Below are positions 44,165 to 52,594 of a stretch of 64,000 nucleotides of DNA, in pieces. Below the pieces are notes generated by a model, which was given only the letters and a program-made list of their open reading frames with translations, was not told the origin of the DNA and did not search any database. This stretch comes from an uncultured Clostridia bacterium. GTDB lineage: Bacteria; Bacillota; Clostridia; Lachnospirales; Lachnospiraceae. The stretch is taken from assembly GCA_937895705.1 (NCBI GenBank), contig CALBKM010000025.1, positions 1 through 64,000 on the forward strand, read 5' to 3'. Every line of letters starts with the position of its first letter. The first letter of the stretch is position 1. A program made the translations under genes and the position numbers.

Positions 44165-45682
44165 CTACGCCTTATGCCCTCCGATCTGCTTATTCCGTTC
44201 CACGGTCATGGCCCCCTCCTGCAGGTTCATGCCCTTTATCATGGCATTTTTACCAAACTTTTTCTTTACGGAAAGCATGGCTTCCTGGAGCTTCCGTTCC
44301 TTTTCACGCTCTTCCCGTTCCGCCGCCTGTTCCTTCTGCTGCGCCGCATAATCCGTAAACAAACTAAGCTGCTCGAACTCGGCCTTCTCCTCCACAGTGC
44401 TTTCCTCCACCAAATGGTTCGCCACCACCGTAATCCTGCGCACCAACAGCGACCGATTCACTATCTCATCATACAGCTCCATCACCTTATCAATAATCAA
44501 CTTTGTCGAGGAAGTCTGCTGCCCCAGATTCACCGTGCCGTGGGCGTGCTTCGGCACCCGTCTGCCGTACCCGTCCACGGTCACCTCTCCGGTGTAATGA
44601 ATATCCGATCGAGTTAGGTTCTCGATATCATATCCCACCGTTAACACAATCTGATCCGTCACCAGCTTCTTTTCCACCAAATCAAGCACCAGAAGGTCCG
44701 TCATTTCCCGCACAATAAGCTTCCCTTTTTCAAACTCATAAGGCTCCTGCAGCACCTGCCCGGAGCTAACGCTGTTCACCTCCGGCTTGTAGGCCTTTAT
44801 CATCTCAATGGTCGTGGGTTCGTACCCCCACGCATGGTCTATGAGCAGCTCCGCATTGACACCGAACAATTTATAAAGCAAATCCTCGTTGTAAAACTCT
44901 CCCGGTCCGCCCAGAGAACACCGGGCAATGTCGCCCATGGTATAAAGTCCAACTTCCTCCAGCTTCTTTTGATAGCCGCGGCCCACACGCCAAAAAGCAG
45001 TCAACGGCCGATGAGTCCAAAGAAGTCTCCGGTAGCTCATCTCATCCAGCTCTGCAATCCGCACTCCGTCCGCATCCGGCGTCACCCTTTTTGCCATAAT
45101 GTCCATGGCTACCTTACAAAGATACAAATTCGTCCCGATGCCTGCCGTGGCGGTAATTCCGGTTTCCGACAGCACATTTTTAATCATCTTTGCCGCCAAT
45201 TCCTTCGGCGTCAGTTCGTAGGTGTTCAAATACTGCGTCACATCAAGAAACACTTCGTCGATGGAATACACATGAATGTCCTCCGGTGCCACATACTGCA
45301 AATACACGTTGTAAATCCGAGTGCTGTACTCCAAATACAACGCCATCCGGGGCGGTGCCGTAATATAAGAAACCTCGAGTTCCGGATGGGTATCCAGTTC
45401 TCCCGAGAAATGTGACTTTCCGGATAATCTTCTCTCCGGAGCCTTGATGCTCCTCTCTGCGTTTACTTCCTTTACCTTTTGTACCACTTCAAACAGTCGC
45501 GCCCGCCCCGGAATACCGTACCGCTTTAAGGACGGCGAAACCGCCAGACAAATAGTCTTCTCCGTCCGCGCGGAATCCGCTACCACAAGGTTCGTCGTCA
45601 GCGGGTCTAAGCCCCGCTCAATACACTCCACGGAGGCATAGAAGGACTTTAAGTCGATGGCGATGTAAGTTCGATTTTCCAT
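44165..45682 (-). CDS. Y-family DNA polymerase (UvrX/ImuB-like, translesion)
   Basis: 505 residues. Palm motifs YIAIDLKSFYASVE (residues about 5-18) and VYSIDEVFLDVT carry the catalytic acids, with ITATAGIGTNLYLCKVAMDIMAK in the thumb side; the little-finger domain follows. The C-terminal tail (about 415-505) is charged and helical (AAQQKEQAAEREEREKERK) and may bind partners. Start ATG 45682 has GAGGAGG 6 nt upstream. A LexA box abuts the -35, so the gene is almost certainly part of the SOS response, with YolD downstream. Confidence 0.93.
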   Translation of the reverse strand: MENRTYIAIDLKSFYASVECIERGLDPLTTNLVVADSARTEKTICLAVSPSLKRYGIPGRARLFEVVQKVKEVNAERSIKAPERRLSGKSHFSGELDTHPELEVSYITAPPRMALYLEYSTRIYNVYLQYVAPEDIHVYSIDEVFLDVTQYLNTYELTPKELAAKMIKNVLSETGITATAGIGTNLYLCKVAMDIMAKRVTPDADGVRIAELDEMSYRRLLWTHRPLTAFWRVGRGYQKKLEEVGLYTMGDIARCSLGGPGEFYNEDLLYKLFGVNAELLIDHAWGYEPTTIEMIKAYKPEVNSVSSGQVLQEPYEFEKGKLIVREMTDLLVLDLVEKKLVTDQIVLTVGYDIENLTRSDIHYTGEVTVDGYGRRVPKHAHGTVNLGQQTSSTKLIIDKVMELYDEIVNRSLLVRRITVVANHLVEESTVEEKAEFEQLSLFTDYAAQQKEQAAEREEREKERKLQEAMLSVKKKFGKNAMIKGMNLQEGAMTVERNKQIGGHKA

Positions 45683-45723
45683 AGTATGCCTCCTCGTGGT
45701 TATTGTCTCGTTCTTCACTTTTT

Positions 45724-45765
45724 AGTATACAACTTCTTTTCCGAATACGCAAGAACTTTTGTTCG
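45724..45765 (-). promoter_or_regulatory. SOS promoter: LexA (DinR) box at the -35 of the Y-family polymerase
   Basis: CGAAC-AAAA-GTTCT (45752-45765) matches the Firmicutes LexA consensus CGAACNNNNGTTCG at all but one position. It abuts TTGCGT (45747-45752), followed after 17 nt by TATACT (45724-45729). Confidence 0.85.
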
Positions 45766-45815
45766 ACCATTCTATGTGACTTATTTCCTATATCGGCAAT
45801 CTTTCCCTTTTCGGC

Positions 45816-46274
45816 CTATTCTCCCGCATACGCCTCCACAATCGGAATATGTGTCGCCGCAACCTTCACTCCCTTCAATTCCTCCTTGCTAAAAAAACGC
45901 AACTCCCGCGACTCCTCGCTACACACCAATTCCGGCTGTTCCGCTAATCTCACGCGATATACCACCGTAATAATCCGCCATACATTTCCGTCCGGATAAC
46001 TTGCGATGCGAGATGGTTCATCATAAATTTGATAAAGTTCTAACCGTTCTTCCTTTAACTCCAGTCCTGTTTCTTCAAATACCTCTCGTATGGCTCCTTC
46101 CACCAATCGCTCCTCGACTTTTAGTCCCCCGCCGATTACTGCCCAAGTATCACTGTCTGCCCGATGTTCCAACAGCAGCCGTCCGTCGCATTCCAGCAAA
46201 ATGCAGGTTCCGATACGATTTCCTTTCGGTTTTGGTGCATCTTTGTCTCTGTAATAAAATTGTGCTTGTGGCAT
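45816..46274 (-). CDS. Nudix hydrolase
   Basis: 152 residues. Nudix box GGGLKVEERLVEGAIREVFEETGLEL with intact catalytic glutamates; preceded by CILLECDGRLLLEHRADSDTWAVIG. Substrate unknown. GGAGG 7 nt before ATG 46274. Divergent from the chemotaxis receptor. Confidence 0.9.
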   Translation of the reverse strand: MPQAQFYYRDKDAPKPKGNRIGTCILLECDGRLLLEHRADSDTWAVIGGGLKVEERLVEGAIREVFEETGLELKEERLELYQIYDEPSRIASYPDGNVWRIITVVYRVRLAEQPELVCSEESRELRFFSKEELKGVKVAATHIPIVEAYAGE

Positions 46275-46387
46275 TACGTATCCTCCGTTTCACTTTCCAT
46301 TTAACAACATCATACAACCTTCCCCCAAGGACAAGTCAATCCCTCTTGCATAGGACTAATTACCTATGCTATTGTCAGATAACAACA

Positions 46388-46416
46388 TTGTTCAAACCAA
46401 TATTTCGTGCTATAAT
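46388..46416 (+). promoter_or_regulatory. Promoter of the chemoreceptor gene
   Basis: TTGTTC (46388-46393), 17 nt, TATAAT (46411-46416). The vegetative-type promoter leaves about 80 nt of untranslated leader. Confidence 0.7.
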
Positions 46417-46504
46417 AAGAATATAATCATTTCCCTTAGTGCAATTTCTGTTTTGCTGTATATTTATTCAGACTACAGATAACTAAGAGAGGAAGGAGTA
46501 CAGT

Positions 46505-48238
46505 ATGGATAAGAAAAAAAAGAAAACGAAACTTCTAAACTTTAAGGGACTGCGCATTGAGGCACGCTTGCGAAAGGCATTTAACATTATTATCTCCATT
46601 GCCGCAGCCGGCTTACTCATCGGCATTCTCTGTCTGATTGTTGTGGTATCAACCTTCGAACGGGCAATGAAAAATTATGCGTTGCCGCAGGGTGATATCG
46701 CTCTGTTCATGAATGAATACGCAGAATGTCGCTCCAACATGCGCGGTATCATCGGCTACGAGGACCAAGCGGAAATTGACCTGCTGGTTGCCAAGCACGA
46801 CACCCGTGTAGCCAATACATATGACCGGCTGGATGCCATCAAGTCTACTATAGTAACCGACGAAGGTAATGAAGCCTATGCTAAAATAGAGACTGCCTTA
46901 GATGCCTATTTTAAGAAAGAGGCCGAGGTCATTGCCCTCGGAGCCACCACCGACCAGGAGCTTTGCCGTCAGGCTCAGCATATGGCCATCGAAGAGCTGA
47001 CTCCGTTATATGATACTTTGGATAATGCCACCTTGGAGCTTATGCAGATTAATATTGACAAGGAACATGAAATGGAAGTAGTTTGTGAAGTACTCGAAAC
47101 TACTGCCATCATCCTCATGGTTGTTTTGGTCATTGTCACTGCCGTCATTTCCAAGAGAATCGCCTATATCATCTCCAAGGGTATTTCCAAGCCTCTGGCA
47201 CAGTTGGAAGACCGTTTTGACGCCTTTGCAAAGGGTGACATCAAGACACCGTTCCCGACCTCCACTGCCGAAGACGAAATCGCCGTACTTATGAATTCCT
47301 CCCATGACATGGCTGAGCGTCTGCAAATGATTATTTTGGATGTAGAACGTCTTTGCAGCGAAATGAGTAACGGTAATTTCAATGTAGCTTCCGATTGTGC
47401 GGATGCGTATTGCGGTGATTTGGAGGCGTTGTATGTTTCCATCAATGAAATGAGTACCAATGTAAGCCATGCATTGCATGAGGTCGAATCGGTTTCCGAT
47501 CAGGTAAATACCGGTGCAAGTAATCTGGCCGAGGCCGCACAAAGCCTTGCCGAAGGTGCCACCGACCAGGCTGCCTCCGTACAGGAAATGCTGGCCACCA
47601 TGGATACGGTTTCCGAAGGTCTTAAAATTACCGTTGCCAGTGTAGACGAAGCTTATCAGCAGGCTCTTCGGTGTGCAAACGATGCAAAGCTCAGTTACGA
47701 TGAAATGAATAACATGGTAGAGTCCATGAATCGTATCAATATCACCTCGAAAAAGATTGAAAACATCATCACAGAAATCGAGAGCATTGCCAGCCAGACC
47801 AACCTCCTTTCCCTGAACGCTTCCATTGAAGCGGCAAGAGCAGGAGAAGCCGGCAAAGGCTTTGCGGTGGTTGCGGATGAAATTCGCCAGTTGGCGGAGC
47901 AAAGTGCAAAGTCCGCAGTCGGTACCAGAGACCTTGTTAACAATACCTTATACGAGATTGGAGAAGGTAGCAAGATTGCCCACAAGACCGCCGATGTATT
48001 GACCGGTGTGGTAAATGCGATTCAGCAGATTGCGGAGACCTCCAAGACCTTATCCGAGAATTCTCAGGTTCAGGCAGACTCCGTAGAACAGGCAGACCTC
48101 GGTATTGCACGTATTTCCGAAATCGTACAGTCCAATTCCGCTGCTGCGGAAGAATCCTTCGCAACCAGTGAAGAATTATCCGCACAGGCTGTAACGATGC
48201 ATGAATTGGTAGCCCAGTTCCGATTAAAGGAAGAATAA
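46505..48238 (+). CDS. Methyl-accepting chemotaxis protein
   Basis: 577 residues. Membrane helices at about 25-50 and 195-220 flank a helical extracellular sensor domain of about 145 residues (four-helix-bundle type). A HAMP domain follows (about 220-275), then the signalling hairpin with the conserved tip SQTNLLSLNASIEAARAGEAG and FAVVADEIRQLAEQS. The tail lacks a CheR-tethering pentapeptide. Ligand unknown. GGAAGGAG precedes the ATG. No other che or flagellar gene is in the window, so it signals to a distant CheA/CheW complex. Confidence 0.95.
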   Translation: MDKKKKKTKLLNFKGLRIEARLRKAFNIIISIAAAGLLIGILCLIVVVSTFERAMKNYALPQGDIALFMNEYAECRSNMRGIIGYEDQAEIDLLVAKHDTRVANTYDRLDAIKSTIVTDEGNEAYAKIETALDAYFKKEAEVIALGATTDQELCRQAQHMAIEELTPLYDTLDNATLELMQINIDKEHEMEVVCEVLETTAIILMVVLVIVTAVISKRIAYIISKGISKPLAQLEDRFDAFAKGDIKTPFPTSTAEDEIAVLMNSSHDMAERLQMIILDVERLCSEMSNGNFNVASDCADAYCGDLEALYVSINEMSTNVSHALHEVESVSDQVNTGASNLAEAAQSLAEGATDQAASVQEMLATMDTVSEGLKITVASVDEAYQQALRCANDAKLSYDEMNNMVESMNRINITSKKIENIITEIESIASQTNLLSLNASIEAARAGEAGKGFAVVADEIRQLAEQSAKSAVGTRDLVNNTLYEIGEGSKIAHKTADVLTGVVNAIQQIAETSKTLSENSQVQADSVEQADLGIARISEIVQSNSAAAEESFATSEELSAQAVTMHELVAQFRLKEE

Positions 48239-48274
48239 TCCGTTTAACTTTTATGTGCACAGATCCTCCTACAA

Positions 48275-48302
48275 AAAGGAGACCCATTTCCGGGTCTCCT
48301 TT
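48275..48302. terminator. Bidirectional terminator between chemoreceptor and trpB
   Basis: AAAGGAGACCC / GGGTCTCCTTT perfect 11-bp stem with a 6-nt loop, between convergent genes. Confidence 0.9.
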
Positions 48303-48333
48303 CTTGTATTTTCACATATTCTATTCTGCTATT

Positions 48334-49551
48334 TTATCGAATACCGTATTTCTCGATAATATAATCCATATCCTTGTCACCGCGACCGGAAAGATTAATC
48401 AGCACAGAGCCCTTGCCCATCTTCTTCGCTAGCTTCATGCCGTATGCTACCGCATGAGCACTTTCGATTGCCGGGATAATACCCTCTAAGCGGGATAAGG
48501 TGAAAAATGCGTCGATGGTCTCTTCGTCGTTTACCACATCGTACTTTACTCTTCCGATGTCGTGCAGGAATGCATGCTCCGGGCCGGAGGACGGGTAGTC
48601 AAGACCGCTTGCTACGGAGTATACCGGAGCCGGTTCACCGTTTGCATCCTTTAACATCAGGCTGTTGAAACCATGCATAACGCCCTCGGTACCGTACTGA
48701 AGACTTGCTGCGTGGTCACCCAAAGCAGTACCGCGACCAAGCGGCTCGATACCGTAAATATCAACCGGGTCGTTTAAGAAGCCTGCGAACATACCTGCTG
48801 CATTGGAACCGCCGCCAACGCATGCAACCACTGCATCCGGAAGTTCACCGGTCATTTCAATAAACTGCTCTCTTGCCTCGATACCTACAATACTCTGGAA
48901 ATCACGTACCATTAACGGGAACGGATGCGGTCCCACTACAGAACCGATGCAGTACATGGAGTTCTTGTAATCCTTTGCGTACGCCGCAAATGCCGCATCT
49001 ACCGCTTCCTTTAAGGTCTGAAGGCCGTGGGTAACCTCTACCACGTTTGCACCGAGAATCTTCATACGTGCTACGTTCGGAGCCTGCTTCTTAATATCTA
49101 CAGCGCCCATATAAATGTCACACTCAAGGCCGAAGTAAGCCGCTGCCGTCGCCATTGCCACACCGTGCTGGCCCGCACCTGTCTCAGCGATTACCTTCTT
49201 CTTGCCCATATACTTCGCAAGAAGTACTTCACCCATACAATGGTTCAACTTGTGGGCACCGGTATGGTTAAGATCCTCACGCTTTACGTAAAGCTGTACA
49301 TTGCCGAGGGAACCGGACAATCTCTCCAAATAAGAAACCGGCGTCGGTCTGCCCTGGAATTCCTTACGGATGCGGCGAAGCTCGGCGATAAACTTTCTGG
49401 ACTTACAAATGGTATGGTACGCCTCGGAAATCTCATCCATTGCCTTTTTCAAATCCGGCTCGATGTAGGAACCACCGTACTTACCGAAGTAGCCGTTCTC
49501 ATCCGGGTAATTCTTAAAATAGGTTTCAAAATCAACATTGTTCATTTTCAT
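48334..49551 (-). CDS. trpB: Tryptophan synthase beta chain (orphan)
   Basis: 405 residues. PLP-lysine motif REDLNHTGAHKLNH near residue 95, ETGAGQHGVA, the phosphate-binding CVGGGSNAAG and GLDYPSSGPEHAFL. It converts indole (or indole-3-glycerol phosphate with TrpA) plus serine to tryptophan. No trpA or other trp gene is adjacent, so it may work with TrpA from elsewhere or salvage indole. AGGAGG lies 8 nt before ATG 49551. A Trp-specific T-box leader controls it, and a 19-codon ORF intervenes. Confidence 0.95.
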   Translation of the reverse strand: MKMNNVDFETYFKNYPDENGYFGKYGGSYIEPDLKKAMDEISEAYHTICKSRKFIAELRRIRKEFQGRPTPVSYLERLSGSLGNVQLYVKREDLNHTGAHKLNHCMGEVLLAKYMGKKKVIAETGAGQHGVAMATAAAYFGLECDIYMGAVDIKKQAPNVARMKILGANVVEVTHGLQTLKEAVDAAFAAYAKDYKNSMYCIGSVVGPHPFPLMVRDFQSIVGIEAREQFIEMTGELPDAVVACVGGGSNAAGMFAGFLNDPVDIYGIEPLGRGTALGDHAASLQYGTEGVMHGFNSLMLKDANGEPAPVYSVASGLDYPSSGPEHAFLHDIGRVKYDVVNDEETIDAFFTLSRLEGIIPAIESAHAVAYGMKLAKKMGKGSVLINLSGRGDKDMDYIIEKYGIR

Positions 49552-49656
49552 GGTTATATCCTCCTGATATCTGATTTTTCTGATTTATTAGCTATATTTT
49601 GTTTTCAAATCTTGACGTTAGAACCGTTCTCCGTATCGCAGTTATTACTGCATTTT

Positions 49657-49716
49657 TTACTTTTCATTCACTCTCCGGGACACGCTTTGGCGTCGCCATC
49701 GTTTGGTTAATAACAT
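49657..49716 (-). CDS. Possible 19-residue peptide between T-box and trpB
   Basis: ATG 49716 has a consensus AGGAGG 7-8 nt upstream and opens MLLTKRWRRQSVSRRVNEK, then TAA. It lies just after the T-box terminator and 105 bp before trpB. Very basic, with one Trp codon. It could be a translated leader that couples to trpB or a small protein; too short for family recognition. Confidence 0.5.
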   Translation of the reverse strand: MLLTKRWRRQSVSRRVNEK

Positions 49717-49741
49717 ACACGCACCTCCTAATACATAAAAA

Positions 49742-50012
49742 CGCCCTTGACAGAATTGTAGTTCTGTCAAGGACGAATACTTTACCTATCCGCGGTACCA
49801 CCTTGATTCACGAAAAACTCGTGCTCCTTAAAGGATACTGACATATCCCGGACAACTAACGTATGTCCCTACGTCGCAGAATACTCTGTGCACCGCACAT
49901 TTGACTGCGCCCTCCGCGGTCCATTTGATAACCTGTGTTTCACCCGACTCTCAGCAACGCGGGCTCTCTGTGGAAGCATAATTACCGTTATCTCCGCCTC
50001 GACGGTTTGGTC
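49742..50012 (-). promoter_or_regulatory. Trp T-box leader with terminator
   Basis: The T-box sequence AAGGTGGTACCGCG is at 49791-49804. Stem I includes GTTGCTGAGAG upstream, and the specifier region reads AAUGGACC with UGG (Trp codon) at 49921-49923. The terminator hairpin (CGYCCTTGACAGAA / TTCTGTCAAGGGCG, 49742-49775) is followed by TTTTT. Uncharged tRNA-Trp should stabilise the antiterminator and allow transcription of trpB. The specificity call rests on UGG and the gene it controls. Confidence 0.93.
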
Positions 50013-50027
50013 ATATAGCATGTAATA

Positions 50028-50056
50028 ATTAAAGCACTTCTTTTGTTTTTTGTCAA
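50028..50056 (-). promoter_or_regulatory. Promoter of the T-box/trpB unit
   Basis: TTGACA (50051-50056), 17 nt, TTTAAT (50028-50033). Confidence 0.8.
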
Positions 50057-50064
50057 TACCTTTT

Positions 50065-51780
50065 TTACTCAACCCAGATTACTTCGCCGAACTCTCCCAG
50101 AACATTTTGTATCTCTTCTATGGTATTATAGTACAGTTCTCCGATTTCGGAATTTGTCTGACGCACTGCATTCATTCCGGCATCTTTTCGCAAAATCACA
50201 GTGTTTCCGGAAGTTTCTATAAAGCTTGCATCTGTTACCTGCTCCAAATTGATCGCTCTTGCATGCGAAAGCATGAACAAGTTATCACGAAGAGAAAAAC
50301 CGGATATATCAACATCGCCGGAATTGTCCCAGATGTGAATCGTTCCTAGTACACAAGGGTCATTTCCGCCCTCATCATGCGCCACTCCAATGTCCAGGAA
50401 GTAGTTGTCCCGTAATACTACCTCCGACATATCTACTCCATCTGCAGATTCCAAAAAGCATATGACTCCGATTCCGCCGTCACATCGTTCAAATACATTC
50501 CCTTCTGCAATTACATCCCCTAAAGTTACATTGTCTCCGTCAATTCTTCCGGTCCATCCTATTTCTACCGTAAAACCTCCTTCTCTGCTTCCGTAAAAAT
50601 AGTTGTTATAATACCGGCTTCCCGGTCCATGGAAACCTCCGCACTCTCCTCCTACATATCCCATGTGAGATTCCGGATCGAAGTTTATGTACTGGTCTCC
50701 GCAAAAGTATACTTCGCAATTCTGCAATGTACACCCTTTCCCATTGTCATCCACCATATTTGAAATCGCCTGGTTTCCGGTATTTCTAACAACCAGGTTG
50801 TCATATGTACAACTGTTTCCGCAAGCCATTCCAAATCCGCTACAAAGGTCCATCTTCTCATATACGTCTCCCGGATTTCCTTCACTACAACTAAAATACA
50901 GGGTTCCTGTATCTTCACAGGCGTATACATGTAGCTGCCCGGAGCCTTCATCCAACCATTCATTTCCCGGTCTAACATCTACAAAGAAAGTCTCGTTCGG
51001 CAACGCCGTCACATCGTATAAATCACCGTTTTCATAGTGACAAACTCTTCCCTCCGGATTCCAATGGTCAGAGCCGAAACACGCCTGATACCACACACCG
51101 TCCCAATAAAATCCTTCACGATTGTCAGCGGAATACGTATCATTCAATGTAATGGATCCTAAAAACGGAACATCCTTGTAGTATACCCAAATATTATCGG
51201 TTCCTTCAAGCAATGTCCAGTATTCAGGCTTTGCCGCATTTTCCAACGAATAGTCAAATACCGGCTTTTCACCTTCTCCGTAAGTAGAATAAATCATATT
51301 CGGATACCAAAGCTGGATGCCGTCACGAATCCAGACATCGCCACGCTTAAATAAAACCGTAGCACCACCATTTTTCTCCACACTGTCGTAAATAGCACGA
51401 GTATAATCCTCGTTCATTCGCTTACAGGTTTTCCATGCTGTTTCCGGAGTTAAACCGTCGTTGCTGTCATCGCCGGTGGATGAGGACACATAAAACACCG
51501 TCCCGACAGGCTCGATTGCGGTTTCGGAACTCTGAATCTTATTCACACGACTGTCAATCATGTCGTAATACTTTGTAAGGTCTACCTCGACTTTTTCCTC
51601 CTCCATAGGCTGTGTCACTTCCGGTTTTGAAGTTATTTGCGTCGGCGTAGACGTTTCTTTTACCGCAGGAGTTGTTTTTGTATCATTTGTTTCCTCAACT
51701 GCATCTTTTCCACAGGCTACCAGTAAAGTAGCAAGTAGGCACATTGTAATAAAACAAAGCTTTCTTCTCTTATTTATCAC
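50065..51780 (-). CDS. Right-handed beta-helix lipoprotein
   Basis: 571 residues from GTG 51780 (AGGAGG 8 nt upstream). Signal peptide with lipobox LLVAC near residue 23, then a Thr/Pro/Glu-rich linker to about residue 65. The segment GTVFYVSSSTGDDSNDGLTPETAWKT is the standard start of polysaccharide-lyase-like beta-helix proteins. The rest is parallel beta-helix with NTIEEI-type turns to the end. It probably sits on the cell surface and binds or cleaves a polysaccharide; catalytic residues cannot be assigned. Unrelated in detail to the beta-helix of the giant RHS lipoprotein. Confidence 0.85.
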   Translation of the reverse strand: MINKRRKLCFITMCLLATLLVACGKDAVEETNDTKTTPAVKETSTPTQITSKPEVTQPMEEEKVEVDLTKYYDMIDSRVNKIQSSETAIEPVGTVFYVSSSTGDDSNDGLTPETAWKTCKRMNEDYTRAIYDSVEKNGGATVLFKRGDVWIRDGIQLWYPNMIYSTYGEGEKPVFDYSLENAAKPEYWTLLEGTDNIWVYYKDVPFLGSITLNDTYSADNREGFYWDGVWYQACFGSDHWNPEGRVCHYENGDLYDVTALPNETFFVDVRPGNEWLDEGSGQLHVYACEDTGTLYFSCSEGNPGDVYEKMDLCSGFGMACGNSCTYDNLVVRNTGNQAISNMVDDNGKGCTLQNCEVYFCGDQYINFDPESHMGYVGGECGGFHGPGSRYYNNYFYGSREGGFTVEIGWTGRIDGDNVTLGDVIAEGNVFERCDGGIGVICFLESADGVDMSEVVLRDNYFLDIGVAHDEGGNDPCVLGTIHIWDNSGDVDISGFSLRDNLFMLSHARAINLEQVTDASFIETSGNTVILRKDAGMNAVRQTNSEIGELYYNTIEEIQNVLGEFGEVIWVE

Positions 51781-51876
51781 AATCGACACCTCCTAATATA
51801 GTATACAATTCCACAGCATTACTATTTAATATACTACACATTATACCACTTTTCATGTGTATTTACATGCGATATC

Positions 51877-52158
51877 TTACAAATCTCCGATATAAAGTGT
51901 CTTCCCCAGAGAAGCAAGCACCTTTAGAACTGTACTTAAATTCGGGGATGCCGTTCCGTTTTCCATCCGTGCGATAATCGGCTGCTTCACGCCACTCATC
52001 TCTCCGAGTTTTCTTTGGGAAATTCCTTTTTCCTTTCGTGCTTTTACGATTTCTCCGATTAACGCCACACGAAGGTCGCTCTCCGCGATTTCTCCTTTCG
52101 TAAACATCCCCTGTCGTACTTCTTCCCAAGTACGCCCCACGGAACTATTCTGATTCAT
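51877..52158 (-). CDS. XRE-family antitoxin (HigA-like)
   Basis: 93 residues. Helix-turn-helix EIVKARKEKGISQRKLGEMSGVKQPIIARMENG at about residues 36-68, near the C-terminus, as in HigA proteins of the HigB-first type. Its start overlaps the toxin gene by 14 bp, with AGGAG 8 nt upstream. Presumably neutralises the toxin and represses the shared promoter. Confidence 0.9.
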   Translation of the reverse strand: MNQNSSVGRTWEEVRQGMFTKGEIAESDLRVALIGEIVKARKEKGISQRKLGEMSGVKQPIIARMENGTASPNLSTVLKVLASLGKTLYIGDL

Positions 52159-52516
52159 ACCAACCGCTCCTTTCCTTGAAATCTTTTAACTCATTCTTAG
52201 CCTTTTTAATCTCTCTGGCCGGTGTTTTCTGTGTCTTCTTCATAAACTGGTGGAGTAATACATATTTTCCATCCACCACTCCGGCAAACAAAATCCTATC
52301 TCGAAGCGGCCGTAACTCCCAAATATCTTCTTCTAAATGTTTTACATAATTTTCCGAAAGTTGCTCTGTTCCGTACACACTCAAAGCCTGAATGTAGTCA
52401 TTGATTTTATTTAGTTTAATTCGGTTATCCTTGGTGTTACTTTCACTTAATTCCTGCATATACTCCAACACAGGTTGCTTTCCTTTCGTGTTTTTATAAA
52501 AGACTATCTCGTGCAA
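52145..52516 (-). CDS. HigB-like (Gp49/RelE superfamily) toxin
   Basis: 123 residues. EIVFYKNTKGKQPVLEYMQEL at the start and HLEEDIWELRPLRDRILFAGVVDGKYVLLHQFMKKTQKTPAREIKKAKN are the hallmark of phage-derived Gp49-like HigB mRNA interferases. Start is TTG 52516 with AGG about 9 nt upstream. Toxin precedes antitoxin, as usual for HigBA. Transcribed from the repeat-containing promoter between it and comEC. Confidence 0.9.
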   Translation of the reverse strand: MHEIVFYKNTKGKQPVLEYMQELSESNTKDNRIKLNKINDYIQALSVYGTEQLSENYVKHLEEDIWELRPLRDRILFAGVVDGKYVLLHQFMKKTQKTPAREIKKAKNELKDFKERSGWYESE

Positions 52517-52541
52517 TTTATTTTACCTGTATCCTTCCTTT

Positions 52542-52591
52542 ATTATACTTTTAAGTTATCATCCTGTCAATACTTTTAAGTTATCATCCTG
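52542..52591 (-). promoter_or_regulatory. HigBA promoter within direct operator repeats
   Basis: TTGACA (52565-52570), 17 nt, TATAAT (52542-52547): a consensus promoter. A 21-22 bp direct repeat (CAGGATGATAACTTAAAAGTAT on the minus strand) occurs at about 52545-52566 and 52570-52591. The first copy fills the spacer and the second lies upstream of the -35. These are likely antitoxin binding sites for autorepression. Confidence 0.85.
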
Positions 52592-52594
52592 ATT

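Noticed and set aside
50065..51780. The second beta-helix lipoprotein as a paralogue of the giant RHS protein
   Set aside because: Both are beta-helix lipoproteins, but repeat phrases, linkers and N-termini do not align; similarity is only of fold.
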